A DNA stretch of 64,000 nucleotides from Candidatus Aminicenantota bacterium (GCA_029938635.1 JAOZUQ010000002.1:1-64000), one strand, 5' to 3'. Shown: positions 30,383 to 40,550, numbered from the stretch's first letter. The notes: generated by a model not told the origin, from the letters alone. Numbers and translations are program-made.

Positions 30383-30994
30383 TTAGAACTCTACTTTCGG
30401 TGCTGTCTTTGCCCCCTCATCAGAAAGAAAATATGCTTTTTCTTTAAAGTTCCTGAATGATGCAATGAATGAATTGGGGATAACTTTTATGTATGTATTA
30501 AATTCACGTGCTGCTTCATTGAACCTTCTTCGCTCAACAGCGATCCTGTTCTCCGTACCTTCCAGCTGGTTTTGAAGATTGAGAAAGTTTTCATTAGCTT
30601 TCAGATCCGGATATTTTTCCACAACAACCATCAATCTCTGGAGTGCACTTCCCAAACTACTCTGAGCCTGCTGGAATTTCTGTAAAGCCTGAGGATTGTT
30701 AATTATGTCATCTGAAACATTAATTTGCCCTCCAACCTTGGACCTTGCTTCCGTAACCGCTATGAATGTATCTTTCTCATGCTCGGCATACCCTTTTACT
30801 GTAGCAACAAGGTTAGGTATCAGATCAAATCTCCTTTGATAAACATTCTCAACCTGACTCCATTTCTCTTTTACATTCTCTTCCTTCGCAACCATATTAT
30901 TGTTTACTTTAATACCCCACATTACCAGAATCACTACTATTACCAGAGCAATTATCAGAAATGTACCGCATCCAAGACCTAATTTTTTATTCAT
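30383..30994 (-). CDS. lemA: LemA family protein
   Basis: WGIKVNNNMVAKEENVKEKWSQVENVYQRRFDLIPNLVATVKGYAEHEKDTFIAVTEARSKV. Confidence 0.94.
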   Translation of the reverse strand: MNKKLGLGCGTFLIIALVIVVILVMWGIKVNNNMVAKEENVKEKWSQVENVYQRRFDLIPNLVATVKGYAEHEKDTFIAVTEARSKVGGQINVSDDIINNPQALQKFQQAQSSLGSALQRLMVVVEKYPDLKANENFLNLQNQLEGTENRIAVERRRFNEAAREFNTYIKVIPNSFIASFRNFKEKAYFLSDEGAKTAPKVEF

Positions 30995-31053
30995 TCTTCC
31001 TCCTTAAGTTTTCAATACCTAGATTTTAGATAATTATCGTAAGTTTGTAAAGA

Positions 31054-31231
31054 CGAGCTAATTGCAATAATAGATTTGTTATGAAGTTTAGCGAAATTTT
31101 TCATGGTAAAGCATCTGAGTAAAAAAACCGGAGACGTAGCCACATGCTACATTGAGGATTTTTTTGTGAAGATGTGAAGCCAGGGAGAATTGCAGCAAAC
31201 TGCAATAGAATTTATTTTTGCAATTGGCTCG
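31054..31231. repeat. Long inverted-repeat (MITE-like or structured leader) element
   Basis: cgagctaattgcaataatagatt at left end versus reverse complement of right end cgagccaattgcaaaaataaatt (20/23); internal hairpins gtagc-cacat-gctac (31136-31150) and attgcag-caaa-ctgcaat (31189-31206). Confidence 0.7.
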
Positions 31232-31277
31232 ATATAAAAACCTGATACGATAATGTATAATTCTTCGGAGTAACAAA

Positions 31278-33833
31278 ATGACAAAATTCAAACTTAACGG
31301 TTCAAATAAAACATTCTCAGGAAATGGGGACCTGACCCTTCTCAATTATTTAAGGGATACGGAAAACATAAAAAGTGTCAGAGACGGATGTTCCGGTCAG
31401 GCTTTCTGTGGAGCATGTATGGTGGAGATGAACGGAAAACCTAAACTCTCCTGTATAACAAGGATGGATAAGATAGAAGGTGCTGAAATTTTTACAATGG
31501 AAGGATTTCCGGAAAGAGTTAAAGAGATCATAGCAAATGCATTCGTCAGGAAGGGAGCAGTTCAATGCGGATTCTGTACAACAGGATTTATAACAAGAAT
31601 TAAGATCCTTCTTGACCATGAACCATCACCATCAAAGGATTTAATTGTAAAATCATTAAGGGGAAATTATTGCAGATGTACGGGTTATAAAAAAATTATT
31701 GATGCATCAACAGAAGCAGTAAAAACCCTTAATAGCGGAGAGGCTGAAGTTATAGAAAAAAGCGGCAGAATCGGCACCAGTTTACCGAAGTATAAAGCTT
31801 ATGAAAAAGCAATAGGGACATCTCCGTATGTTGATGACCTTGACCTCCCGAATTTAGCCTACTCGGCTTTGAGATTCTCTGATCACCCGAGAGCAAAGAT
31901 CATCAGTATCAACACACAAAAAGCTGAAAGCCTGAACGGTGTCATCAGGATAGTCACTTCAACAGATATCCCCGGTAAAAGATATTTCGGACTGATCTAT
32001 AACGACTGGCCTCTCATGATCTCCACAGGCGAAACAACAAGATATATAGGTGATGTAATTGCCGGCGTTGTTGCCGACTCGGAAGATACAGCAAGGGAAG
32101 CTGCAGGACTCATTGATATTGAATATGAAGTATTAGAACCACTGACAGATATGGAAAAGGCGGAAAATAGTGAGATCAAAGTACATCCGGGGGGAAACCT
32201 TCTGGACACATCAATAATAAAAAGAGGAAGTGATGCAGGTGATTTGCTGTTTTCATCGGACTATTTAGTTAAAGGAAGATATGAGACCCAGAGAATAGAG
32301 CATGCATTTCTGGAAACTGAAGCTGCAATTGCAATACTTGCCGGAAATGAAGGACTGGAATTATATTCACAGAGTCAGGGAATATATGAGGACAGGAGAC
32401 AGGTAGCCCGCATTCTCGGAATACCCGAAGAGAAGGTTTCAGTAAAGCTCCTTGCTAATGGAGGAGGTTTCGGTGGAAAAGAAGATATGACAGTTCAGGG
32501 CCATGCTGCACTATTTTCATGGCTGACAAAACTCCCTGTAAAGCTTAAATTCTCAAGGGAAGAGTCGATCCGTATGCACCCTAAAAGACATCCTCTCATT
32601 ATGGATTACGAAGTCGGATGTGATAAAGACGGGAAATTCACTGCACTGAAGGCAAGGATAATCGGAGATACAGGTGCATATGCCTCAGTCGGGACCAAGG
32701 TGCTTGAGAGGGCAGGAGGACATGCTACAGGAGCATACCATTTTCCTTCGGTCGATATTGAATCTAAAACATTATATACAAACAATATACCATCCGGAGC
32801 CATGAGAGGATTCGGAGTTAACCAGGTAACATTCGCTATCGAAAGTTGTATAGATGAGCTTTGTTCAAAGGGCGGCTTTGACAGATGGCAGATAAGATAT
32901 GACAATGCGCTGGTCAAGGGGTCAAAAACAGCTACAGGACAGATCCTCGGAGACGGGGTCGGAGTAAGGGAAACACTTTTATCGGTCAGAGATGATTTTT
33001 ATATGGAAAAGTATGTAGGACTCGCCTGTGGAATAAAAAACTCCGGGATAGGAAACGGAATGATAGATTTCTCAGAAATAAAGATCGAGATCATATCCGA
33101 AAAGAAAGTCAGATTATGTCACGGATGGACTGAGATGGGGCAGGGAGTAGATACTGTTGCAGTTCAGGTCCTCAGCACAGAAACAGGTATTGACCCTGAG
33201 GTAATAGAAGTAAGGGTCAAAACCGAAGATGGTGCTATCGCTGGCATGACAACCTCAAGCCGTGGTACCGTATTGATAGGCAACGGAATAATAGAAGCCT
33301 GCAGGGAACTTAAAAAAGACCTGGAGAAAAATTCTCTCTCCCAACTAAAAGGAAAAACATATAGCGGAAGATGGAGTTTTGAAAACTCTACAAAGCCAGG
33401 TGCCGGTGGCGAAGTGATCACCCACTATTCTTACAGTTATGCAACACAACTTGTCTCTCTGGATGACCACGGCAATATAAAAAAGGTAATAGCGGCTCAT
33501 GATGGAGGGAAAATAATCAACCCGGCTCTTTTTGAAGGCCAGATTGAAGGTGCTGTTCTCATGGGACTTGGATATGCTGTTTCAGAGGAGCTGAAAGTCG
33601 AAAACGGGTATCCTGTCAGCACGAAACTAAAAGATCTGGGCCTTCCAAGGATAGGAGACCTTCCGGAAATAATAGTCAGAGGTGTCGAGGTGGAAGACCC
33701 GATAGGCCCCTATGGGGCAAAAGGGATAGGTGAGATCGGGCTTGTCCCGACAGCTGCAGCTGTAGCAAATGCATTTTGCACATTCAACGGAAAAAGGCAA
33801 AAGAAGCTCCCTTTGATTAAAATTAACAAATAA
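31278..33833 (+). CDS. Selenium-dependent-type xanthine dehydrogenase: fused [2Fe-2S] and molybdopterin-binding domains
   Basis: [2Fe-2S] motifs GCSGQAFCGACMVEMNGKPKLSC and QCGFCTTGF...NYCRCTGYKK; Mo-domain GGGFGGKEDMTVQGHAAL, GAMRGFGVNQ, GPYGAKGIGEIGLVPTAAAVANA. Confidence 0.88.
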   Translation: MTKFKLNGSNKTFSGNGDLTLLNYLRDTENIKSVRDGCSGQAFCGACMVEMNGKPKLSCITRMDKIEGAEIFTMEGFPERVKEIIANAFVRKGAVQCGFCTTGFITRIKILLDHEPSPSKDLIVKSLRGNYCRCTGYKKIIDASTEAVKTLNSGEAEVIEKSGRIGTSLPKYKAYEKAIGTSPYVDDLDLPNLAYSALRFSDHPRAKIISINTQKAESLNGVIRIVTSTDIPGKRYFGLIYNDWPLMISTGETTRYIGDVIAGVVADSEDTAREAAGLIDIEYEVLEPLTDMEKAENSEIKVHPGGNLLDTSIIKRGSDAGDLLFSSDYLVKGRYETQRIEHAFLETEAAIAILAGNEGLELYSQSQGIYEDRRQVARILGIPEEKVSVKLLANGGGFGGKEDMTVQGHAALFSWLTKLPVKLKFSREESIRMHPKRHPLIMDYEVGCDKDGKFTALKARIIGDTGAYASVGTKVLERAGGHATGAYHFPSVDIESKTLYTNNIPSGAMRGFGVNQVTFAIESCIDELCSKGGFDRWQIRYDNALVKGSKTATGQILGDGVGVRETLLSVRDDFYMEKYVGLACGIKNSGIGNGMIDFSEIKIEIISEKKVRLCHGWTEMGQGVDTVAVQVLSTETGIDPEVIEVRVKTEDGAIAGMTTSSRGTVLIGNGIIEACRELKKDLEKNSLSQLKGKTYSGRWSFENSTKPGAGGEVITHYSYSYATQLVSLDDHGNIKKVIAAHDGGKIINPALFEGQIEGAVLMGLGYAVSEELKVENGYPVSTKLKDLGLPRIGDLPEIIVRGVEVEDPIGPYGAKGIGEIGLVPTAAAVANAFCTFNGKRQKKLPLIKINK

Positions 33834-33870
33834 CTCTCTTCCTCATTCATGTTCAGATTGTTGAATTATT

Positions 33871-36330
33871 ATGCTATACTTTGGAGTAATCTTAATGGGC
33901 ACTCAACAAAACGAAAAGCAACCATTTAAAACAAGCTTTAAAAGCATAGCTGATGATAGTACTTCTCTCCTTAATTCCGTAAATGATGCAGTTCTGCTGA
34001 TGGATGGAATGGATTTCATCGACTGCAACGAAAAAGCACTTGAACTTTACGGGTGCAGATCAAAAGATGAACTTATGAATGCAAAACCTTATGAGCTTTC
34101 TCCGGAATATCAGCCAAGTGGGAAATTTTCAAAAGATGCTGCACTGGAGAAAGTTCAATCTGCGCTTAATGGAAATCCTCAGTTCTTTGAGTGGAAGCAT
34201 ACTAAACTTAACGGTGAACTTATCGATACTGAGGTCAGCCTGAATCTTGTTGAGATCAATGAAAACAAAAATATTATTGCGGTAGTAAGGGATATAACCA
34301 GGCGGAAGAAAGCTGAAAGGATCAATTCTGTGCTATTTAACATATCGAGAGCTACAGGAGAATCTGAAAGTCTTGAAGAATTCCTCTCAATAGTCAGGGA
34401 AGAAACTAACAAGTTAATGGATGCAAAGAATTTTTACATCGCTCTTGTTGTAGACAAAGAAGAGCATCTTTACCAGATCCCGTATGGAGTGGATGAGAAT
34501 CCTGAAGAGATCAATGAACCTGAGGAAATTCTATATCTGAAGAGTGGTTTTACCGACTATGTTGTTCAAAATGGAACTCCTCTCCTTGCAAACAAATATC
34601 AGATCGGACAGCTTTTTAAAAATGAGAAAATAGAACTTATCGGAACTGATAGTGCTTCATGGCTGGGCGTTCCCTTAAGATCAAGAAGTGAAGGAATCAT
34701 AGGAGTTCTTGCAGTTCAAAGTTATTCGGACCCGAATGCATATTCCGGAAAAGATATGGATGTCCTCCTTACTATTTCAACAACAATCGCAGCAGCAATA
34801 ATACAAAAAAGAGCTGATCAATCTCTTAAAGAGAGCGAACGGAGGTTTAAAAAACTTTCTGATGCTGCTGATGAAGGTATCCTTTTTTATGACGAGGACG
34901 AATTGATAGTAGATGTAAACAGGGCTTTACTTGAAATGACAGATTATTCCATGAAAGAACTTGTGGGTAAAAAAATATCTATACTTTTTCATGATGCTTC
35001 CTATATTGCACTCAGGAAGAAAGGGCTCTCCGGATCAGATACTCCGATAGAAGTTGTCCTGCTGACAAAAAACTATTCTGTTATATTTTGTATGAGCACA
35101 ATAAGGAATTTTGATCTGGGATCAGGGGATGCAAAAGTTGCTACATTTAAAGATATCTCATCACAAAAAGCATATGAAAAAGAGAAAAAATTTCTGCAGG
35201 AAAAATTAAACAGCTCGGAAAAAATGGAAGCTCTCGGAAGGCTTGCAGGAGGTGTCGCACACGATCTTAATAATGTATTGACATCAATTGTAAGTTACCC
35301 CGACCTTATCCGGATGAATATTTCAGATAAGAAAAAAGTTGAGGAATATATAACAAAACTAAAAAATTCAGGTCAGAAAGCTGCTGCGATCGTTGAGGAT
35401 CTTCTCACCCTGACAAGAAGGGGTATGGCAAATTTTCAACCCGAAAATATAAATCTGATAATTAAAGAGTTTTTTAATTCGACCGAATTCGAGAAAATAA
35501 AAAAAGATTATCAGAAAGTGAAATTTGATGTAAGGCTGCAGGATGACCTATATAATATCAAGGGTTCTAAAATTCATCTCACTGCAATGTTCATGAATCT
35601 AATCTCGAATAGTGCTGAAGCTATAAAAGAAAAAGGATCAATTATTCTCAGCACAAAAAACATCTCAGGGCAAAAATCGGGGGAAGAGAAAAAGATAAGA
35701 ATAACCATTCAGGATGAAGGGATCGGGATGACCAAAGAGGAAAAGGATAAGATCTTCGAACCCTTTTATACAAAGAAGATCAATGAAAGGAACGGGACCG
35801 GACTGGGAATGTCCGTCGTCTGGGGAACTGTCCAGGATCACAAAGGTATAATTAATATAGTCAGCAAAAAAGGTGAAGGGACAACAATTGTAGTAGACCT
35901 CCCTGCAACTTCGGAAAGAATACCCGAACCTAAAGAGAGCATCCCTGTTTCAGAACTTATGGGGAACAAAGAAAGAATACTTGTTGTTGATGATGAAGCA
36001 GGGCCGAGAGAGATCGCAAGTGAATATCTCACAAAACTGAATTACAGGATTGACACTGTTCACTCAGGAGAAGATGCCGTAAAACAATTTAAGAGAAAAA
36101 GGCACGATCTGATAGTCCTCGATATGCTTCTTGAGAACGGGATCGATGGGCTTGATACCTTTAAAGAACTTTGTAAAATCGATTCTAATGTTAAAGCAAT
36201 TATAGTAAGCGGGTTCTCAGAAACCGTCAGGGTCAAGGATGCTCAGAGAATGGGAGCGGGAGCGTATATTAAGAAACCTTATTCTTTCAGAGAGTTCGGC
36301 CTTGCAGTAAAGAAGGAGTTGGAAAGATGA
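33871..36330 (+). CDS. Hybrid sensor histidine kinase (PAS-GAF-PAS-HisKA-HATPase-REC)
   Basis: H-box EALGRLAGGVAHDLNNVLTSIVSY, DEGIGMTKEEKDKIFEPFYTKK, GTGLGMSVVWGTVQDHKGII, REC LVVDDEAGPREIA...DLIVLDMLLENGIDG. Confidence 0.93.
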   Translation: MLYFGVILMGTQQNEKQPFKTSFKSIADDSTSLLNSVNDAVLLMDGMDFIDCNEKALELYGCRSKDELMNAKPYELSPEYQPSGKFSKDAALEKVQSALNGNPQFFEWKHTKLNGELIDTEVSLNLVEINENKNIIAVVRDITRRKKAERINSVLFNISRATGESESLEEFLSIVREETNKLMDAKNFYIALVVDKEEHLYQIPYGVDENPEEINEPEEILYLKSGFTDYVVQNGTPLLANKYQIGQLFKNEKIELIGTDSASWLGVPLRSRSEGIIGVLAVQSYSDPNAYSGKDMDVLLTISTTIAAAIIQKRADQSLKESERRFKKLSDAADEGILFYDEDELIVDVNRALLEMTDYSMKELVGKKISILFHDASYIALRKKGLSGSDTPIEVVLLTKNYSVIFCMSTIRNFDLGSGDAKVATFKDISSQKAYEKEKKFLQEKLNSSEKMEALGRLAGGVAHDLNNVLTSIVSYPDLIRMNISDKKKVEEYITKLKNSGQKAAAIVEDLLTLTRRGMANFQPENINLIIKEFFNSTEFEKIKKDYQKVKFDVRLQDDLYNIKGSKIHLTAMFMNLISNSAEAIKEKGSIILSTKNISGQKSGEEKKIRITIQDEGIGMTKEEKDKIFEPFYTKKINERNGTGLGMSVVWGTVQDHKGIINIVSKKGEGTTIVVDLPATSERIPEPKESIPVSELMGNKERILVVDDEAGPREIASEYLTKLNYRIDTVHSGEDAVKQFKRKRHDLIVLDMLLENGIDGLDTFKELCKIDSNVKAIIVSGFSETVRVKDAQRMGAGAYIKKPYSFREFGLAVKKELER

Positions 36331-37601
36331 CGAAGCCTCTTTACCTGAAGAACGGAATATTTATTGATCACAAAACACTTGAATTTTCTGAGGGAAATTT
36401 CAGGATCGGCAAAGGATCTGACGGGAAAGTTGAGCTGGTTAACTCTATCCCGGAAGACTCGGAAATACTCGATTGCTCAGGAAAATTCATAACAAGATCC
36501 TTTGTTAATTCTCACCATCATATATATTCTGCACTGGCTATAGGAATGCCGGCTCCGGTAAAACAGCCGGTCGATTTCCATGAAATACTGAAATATATCT
36601 GGTGGAAACTTGACAGATCACTCACAAATGAGATGATCGAATTCAGTGCATTAACTACTGCAATTGCATCCATCAGAAACGGAGTTACATTTGTTATTGA
36701 CCACCATTCATCACCTTTTTCCATAACCGGTTCACTTGACACAATTGAAAGATCATTATCGAAGTGTGGAGTTTCATCACTTCTGTGTTATGAACTTTCT
36801 GACAGGGATGGTGAGAGCCATGCAAGTGAAGCCCTTTATGAGACCGAAGAATACCTAAAGAGCGGAAAGCAGGGCCTTGTAGGACTTCATGCCTCATTCA
36901 CGGTTTCGGAGAAATTGCTCGGCAAAGCCGTTTCCATGGCAGAACAATACGGGACAGGCATCCATATTCATGCAGCTGAAGATCAGGTTGATCAGAAAAT
37001 TACTCATAGCAAATATGGGAAGAGGGTGATCGAACGGCTTTCCGATTCCGGTGCCCTCTCTCTCAAAAGATCTATTCTCGCACACTGCATTCATATTGAT
37101 AAAAAAGAGAGAAATATCCTTGCTGATTCCGAATCCTGGATCGTGCAGAATCCGGAAAGCAATCTTAATAATGGCGTAGGGATCTTTGACCCTGAAAGAC
37201 TTGAAGAAAATTTACTCCTTGGAACTGACGGGATGAATAGTGATATGTTGAGCAGTGCAAGAACTGCATTTCTAACCGGTAATCTCTCCGGCGGGAATAG
37301 CCCTGCTGATATTTATAACAGGTTGAGAAACGGACATAATTATCTGCAGCATGGCGGATTTTCAGGTGATGGTGATAATAATCTTATTGTCCTTGATTAC
37401 AGGCCCGGTACAGATTTTAACAGAAGTAATTTTTTATCTCACTTTGTATACGGAATATCCGGTAATGATATAGATTCCGTCATTTCCGGCGGAAACATCA
37501 TAATGAAAGAGAAAAAGATCCTGAACCTGGATGAATCATCAATTCTGGAGCATTCTTCCGAATTGAGCAAAATTCTCTGGAACAGGATGAAAGAGATCTG
37601 A
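36327..37601 (+). CDS. ssnA: SsnA-like amidohydrolase/aminohydrolase
   Basis: SFVNSHHHIYSALAIGMPAPVKQPVDFHEILKYIWWKLDRSLT; LLGTDGMNSDMLSSART; overlaps kinase stop via ATGA. Confidence 0.85.
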   Translation: MTKPLYLKNGIFIDHKTLEFSEGNFRIGKGSDGKVELVNSIPEDSEILDCSGKFITRSFVNSHHHIYSALAIGMPAPVKQPVDFHEILKYIWWKLDRSLTNEMIEFSALTTAIASIRNGVTFVIDHHSSPFSITGSLDTIERSLSKCGVSSLLCYELSDRDGESHASEALYETEEYLKSGKQGLVGLHASFTVSEKLLGKAVSMAEQYGTGIHIHAAEDQVDQKITHSKYGKRVIERLSDSGALSLKRSILAHCIHIDKKERNILADSESWIVQNPESNLNNGVGIFDPERLEENLLLGTDGMNSDMLSSARTAFLTGNLSGGNSPADIYNRLRNGHNYLQHGGFSGDGDNNLIVLDYRPGTDFNRSNFLSHFVYGISGNDIDSVISGGNIIMKEKKILNLDESSILEHSSELSKILWNRMKEI

Positions 37602-37688
37602 AACCACCCGTTCCAGACCCGTCACTCTTGACAAAACCATGAAAAAAGCTATATTGTTTCTATACCCCGATTAATTACAGGAGAAGGA

Positions 37689-39164
37689 ATGTTAAGTATA
37701 ACCGACAAAATAATAAACGAAGAAATAGTTGAGAAGTCTGCTCAGAGATTCAGAGAAAAGAAAATAATTCTACCTACATTTGAACAGATGAGGAATCCGG
37801 AACTGGTCCCCGACTCGATCAAGAACGAACTCCGGAATATAGGGCTCTGGGATCTCCATCCGCTGAACCTTTTCAGAATAACATGGAAGAACGAACCTAA
37901 AAAGACCGGAGGTTTGTATGGCGGGGTAAATTATATCGAACTACCGAAGGAAATAACGGGAGTAGATGCAAGGATCGTTCTCCTTGTGGGAAAATATTTC
38001 CCTACGGGTGCGCACAAGGTCGGAGCGGCTTACGGTTGCCTTGCTCCGAAAATAATTACAGGTGAGTTTGACCCTACATTTCATAAAGCCGTATGGCCTT
38101 CTACAGGAAATTATTGCAGAGGTGGTGCATTCGATTCTTACATTATGGGATGTGAATCTATATCAATTCTTCCTGAAGAGATGAGCCGTGAAAGATTTGA
38201 ATGGCTTGAAGATATTGGATCGGAAGTCATAGCTACACCCGGATGTGAATCTAATGTAAAAGAGATATATGACAAATGCTGGGAGTTGAAAGATACCCGT
38301 GATGATGTAATGATCTTCAACCAGTTTGATGAATTCGGCAACAGTGTGTGGCACTACACGGTGACCGGGGATGCGCTGGATGAAATTTTCACTAAAGATC
38401 TGAAGGGAAAAGGAAATTTTGCAGCATACGTTTCAGCTACCGGATCTGCCGGGACCATCGCTGCAGGAGATTATCTGAGAAAAAAATATCCAATGATGAA
38501 AGTTGTAGCATCGGAAGCTCTCCAATGCCCTACTCTTCTAAGGAACGGATTCGGCGGACACAGGATCGAAGGTATTGGAGACAAACACGTTCCCTGGATC
38601 CATAATTCAAAAAATACAGATATGGTTGTTGCAATAGATGATGAGGATTGCATGAAAGTGCTCAGGCTTTTTAATGAAGAGAGTGGAGAGAAGGCCCTTG
38701 CTGATGAGGGTGTCCCGGTTGAAATTATAAATCAGCTTAACCTTCTGGGAATCTCCTCAATATCAAATCTTATCACTGCCATAAAAACAGCTAAATATTA
38801 TGAATTTACTTCCGAGGATGTGATCTTAACTGTTGCAACAGACTCAGCCGAGTTGTATCAGTCAAGAATAGCTGAACTGAACGAAGCGAAGGGAAAATAT
38901 ACAGAAGTTAATGCTCATAAAGATCTTGACCGGGTAATTTTCGGTGCAGGGACAGACAATCTGAAAGAATTGACTTATCAGGATAAAAAAGCTATCCATA
39001 ACCTTAAATATTTTACATGGGTGGAGCAGCAGCAGAAGGAAGTAGAAGACCTGAACCAACTATGGTATGACCGGACGATCTGGGATAAAATATTCAGCCA
39101 GCCCGAAAAGTGGGATGATCTGATCAGGGCATTTAATGAGAGGACAGGTTTGTTGAAGTCCTGA
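37689..39164 (+). CDS. PLP-dependent fold-type II lyase/synthase-like enzyme (threonine synthase/TrpB-like)
   Basis: LVGKYFPTGAHKVGAAYGCLAPKII with candidate PLP lysine; WPSTGNYCRGGAFDSYIMG; YVSATGSAGTIAAGDYLRKKYP. Confidence 0.72.
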   Translation: MLSITDKIINEEIVEKSAQRFREKKIILPTFEQMRNPELVPDSIKNELRNIGLWDLHPLNLFRITWKNEPKKTGGLYGGVNYIELPKEITGVDARIVLLVGKYFPTGAHKVGAAYGCLAPKIITGEFDPTFHKAVWPSTGNYCRGGAFDSYIMGCESISILPEEMSRERFEWLEDIGSEVIATPGCESNVKEIYDKCWELKDTRDDVMIFNQFDEFGNSVWHYTVTGDALDEIFTKDLKGKGNFAAYVSATGSAGTIAAGDYLRKKYPMMKVVASEALQCPTLLRNGFGGHRIEGIGDKHVPWIHNSKNTDMVVAIDDEDCMKVLRLFNEESGEKALADEGVPVEIINQLNLLGISSISNLITAIKTAKYYEFTSEDVILTVATDSAELYQSRIAELNEAKGKYTEVNAHKDLDRVIFGAGTDNLKELTYQDKKAIHNLKYFTWVEQQQKEVEDLNQLWYDRTIWDKIFSQPEKWDDLIRAFNERTGLLKS

Positions 39165-39173
39165 AAACCGGAT

Positions 39174-40550
39174 ATGGAAGATATTCTTGTCAGAAAAGGA
39201 CTGATAACCAACCATAACAGACAATACAAAAGCGATATACTGATCTCCGGCGGAAAGATCAAAAATATAGGAAAAGAGTTGATCCCGGATGACAAGAACA
39301 TCAGGATAATTGATGCTTCCGGGCACATTGTCCTTCCCGGAGGGGTTGACCCGCATGTTCACATGTCTCTCCCGACAGGAAACGGGAGATCATCAGATGA
39401 TTTTGAATCCGGATCAATAGCAGCCCTTTCCGGAGGAACAACAACCTTAATAGATTTTGTGACACCCGAAAAAGGGGAATCACTTCATTCGGCCCTTGCG
39501 AAAAGGAAGAATGAGGCTGGAAATTCATTATGTGATTATTCTCTCCATATGTCTGTCACTTCAATCGGGCCCGAAACAGAAAAAGAGATATTTGAAATGG
39601 TAAAAAATGAAGGGATCACTTCATTCAAACTCTATATGGCATATAAAGGTTCGATCGGGATGAATGACCCTGAGATACTCAAAGCGATGGAGATGATAAA
39701 GAAGGCCGGTGGAATTTCGATGATACATTGTGAGAATGGAGATATTGAAGATTTCCTCAGGGAAAAAATGGTCTCTTCAGGAAACACCGGCATCCGGAAT
39801 TATCCTGAGAGCAGGCCACCGGAAATGGAAATAGATGCAATTAACCGTGCAATTCTATTTTCAGGCATCACAAGGTGTCCTCTGTATATTGTACATCTGA
39901 CTACTGAGCAGGGTATTGATAGTGTATTGAAAGCAAAAAAGAAAGGAATTTCTGTTTTTGCAGAAACCTGCCCCCATTATCTGACCCTCGATGATTCTGT
40001 CTATGGAAAAGGGAAAAAAGCGGCAAAGTATCTAATGAGCCCACCTCTGAGAAAAGTTCATGATATCTCCCGGTTATGGGATGGCCTGAATGACGGGACG
40101 CTTGAAGTCATAAGTACCGACCATTGCCCGTTCAACTCAAAGGGTGAAAATTATTCAGGGCCGGATGATTTTTCTGCCATACCCAAGGGTGTAGGGGGAG
40201 TTGATCACAGAATGAGCCTTATATATTCGAAAGGTGTAGTAGAAAAAAAGATAAGCATTCACCGGTTCGTTAATCTTGTCTCGACACGACCGGCCAAGAT
40301 ATTCGGCCTTTATCCTCAAAAAGGGGCAATCATGAAGGGATCGGATGCAGATCTGGTTATCTGGGACCCGAACAGGAAATCAAAAATCACAGCTGAATCT
40401 CAACATCAAAATTGTGATTCCTCAGTATATGAAAACTTCAAAATTACCGGTGCACCTTCCAAAGTTATAGCCGGAGGAAAAATTGTTTTTGAAGACGGCA
40501 ATTTCGATCTCACCCGTGCTAAGGGTAATTATATTTACCGAAAAAGATAA
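39174..40550 (+). CDS. hydA: D-hydantoinase/dihydropyrimidinase-family amidohydrolase
   Basis: LPGGVDPHVHMSLP, GITSFKLYMAYKGS, MIHCENGD, VHLTTEQGIDSVLKAKKKGISVFAETCPHYL, STDHCPFN. Confidence 0.9.
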   Translation: MEDILVRKGLITNHNRQYKSDILISGGKIKNIGKELIPDDKNIRIIDASGHIVLPGGVDPHVHMSLPTGNGRSSDDFESGSIAALSGGTTTLIDFVTPEKGESLHSALAKRKNEAGNSLCDYSLHMSVTSIGPETEKEIFEMVKNEGITSFKLYMAYKGSIGMNDPEILKAMEMIKKAGGISMIHCENGDIEDFLREKMVSSGNTGIRNYPESRPPEMEIDAINRAILFSGITRCPLYIVHLTTEQGIDSVLKAKKKGISVFAETCPHYLTLDDSVYGKGKKAAKYLMSPPLRKVHDISRLWDGLNDGTLEVISTDHCPFNSKGENYSGPDDFSAIPKGVGGVDHRMSLIYSKGVVEKKISIHRFVNLVSTRPAKIFGLYPQKGAIMKGSDADLVIWDPNRKSKITAESQHQNCDSSVYENFKITGAPSKVIAGGKIVFEDGNFDLTRAKGNYIYRKR

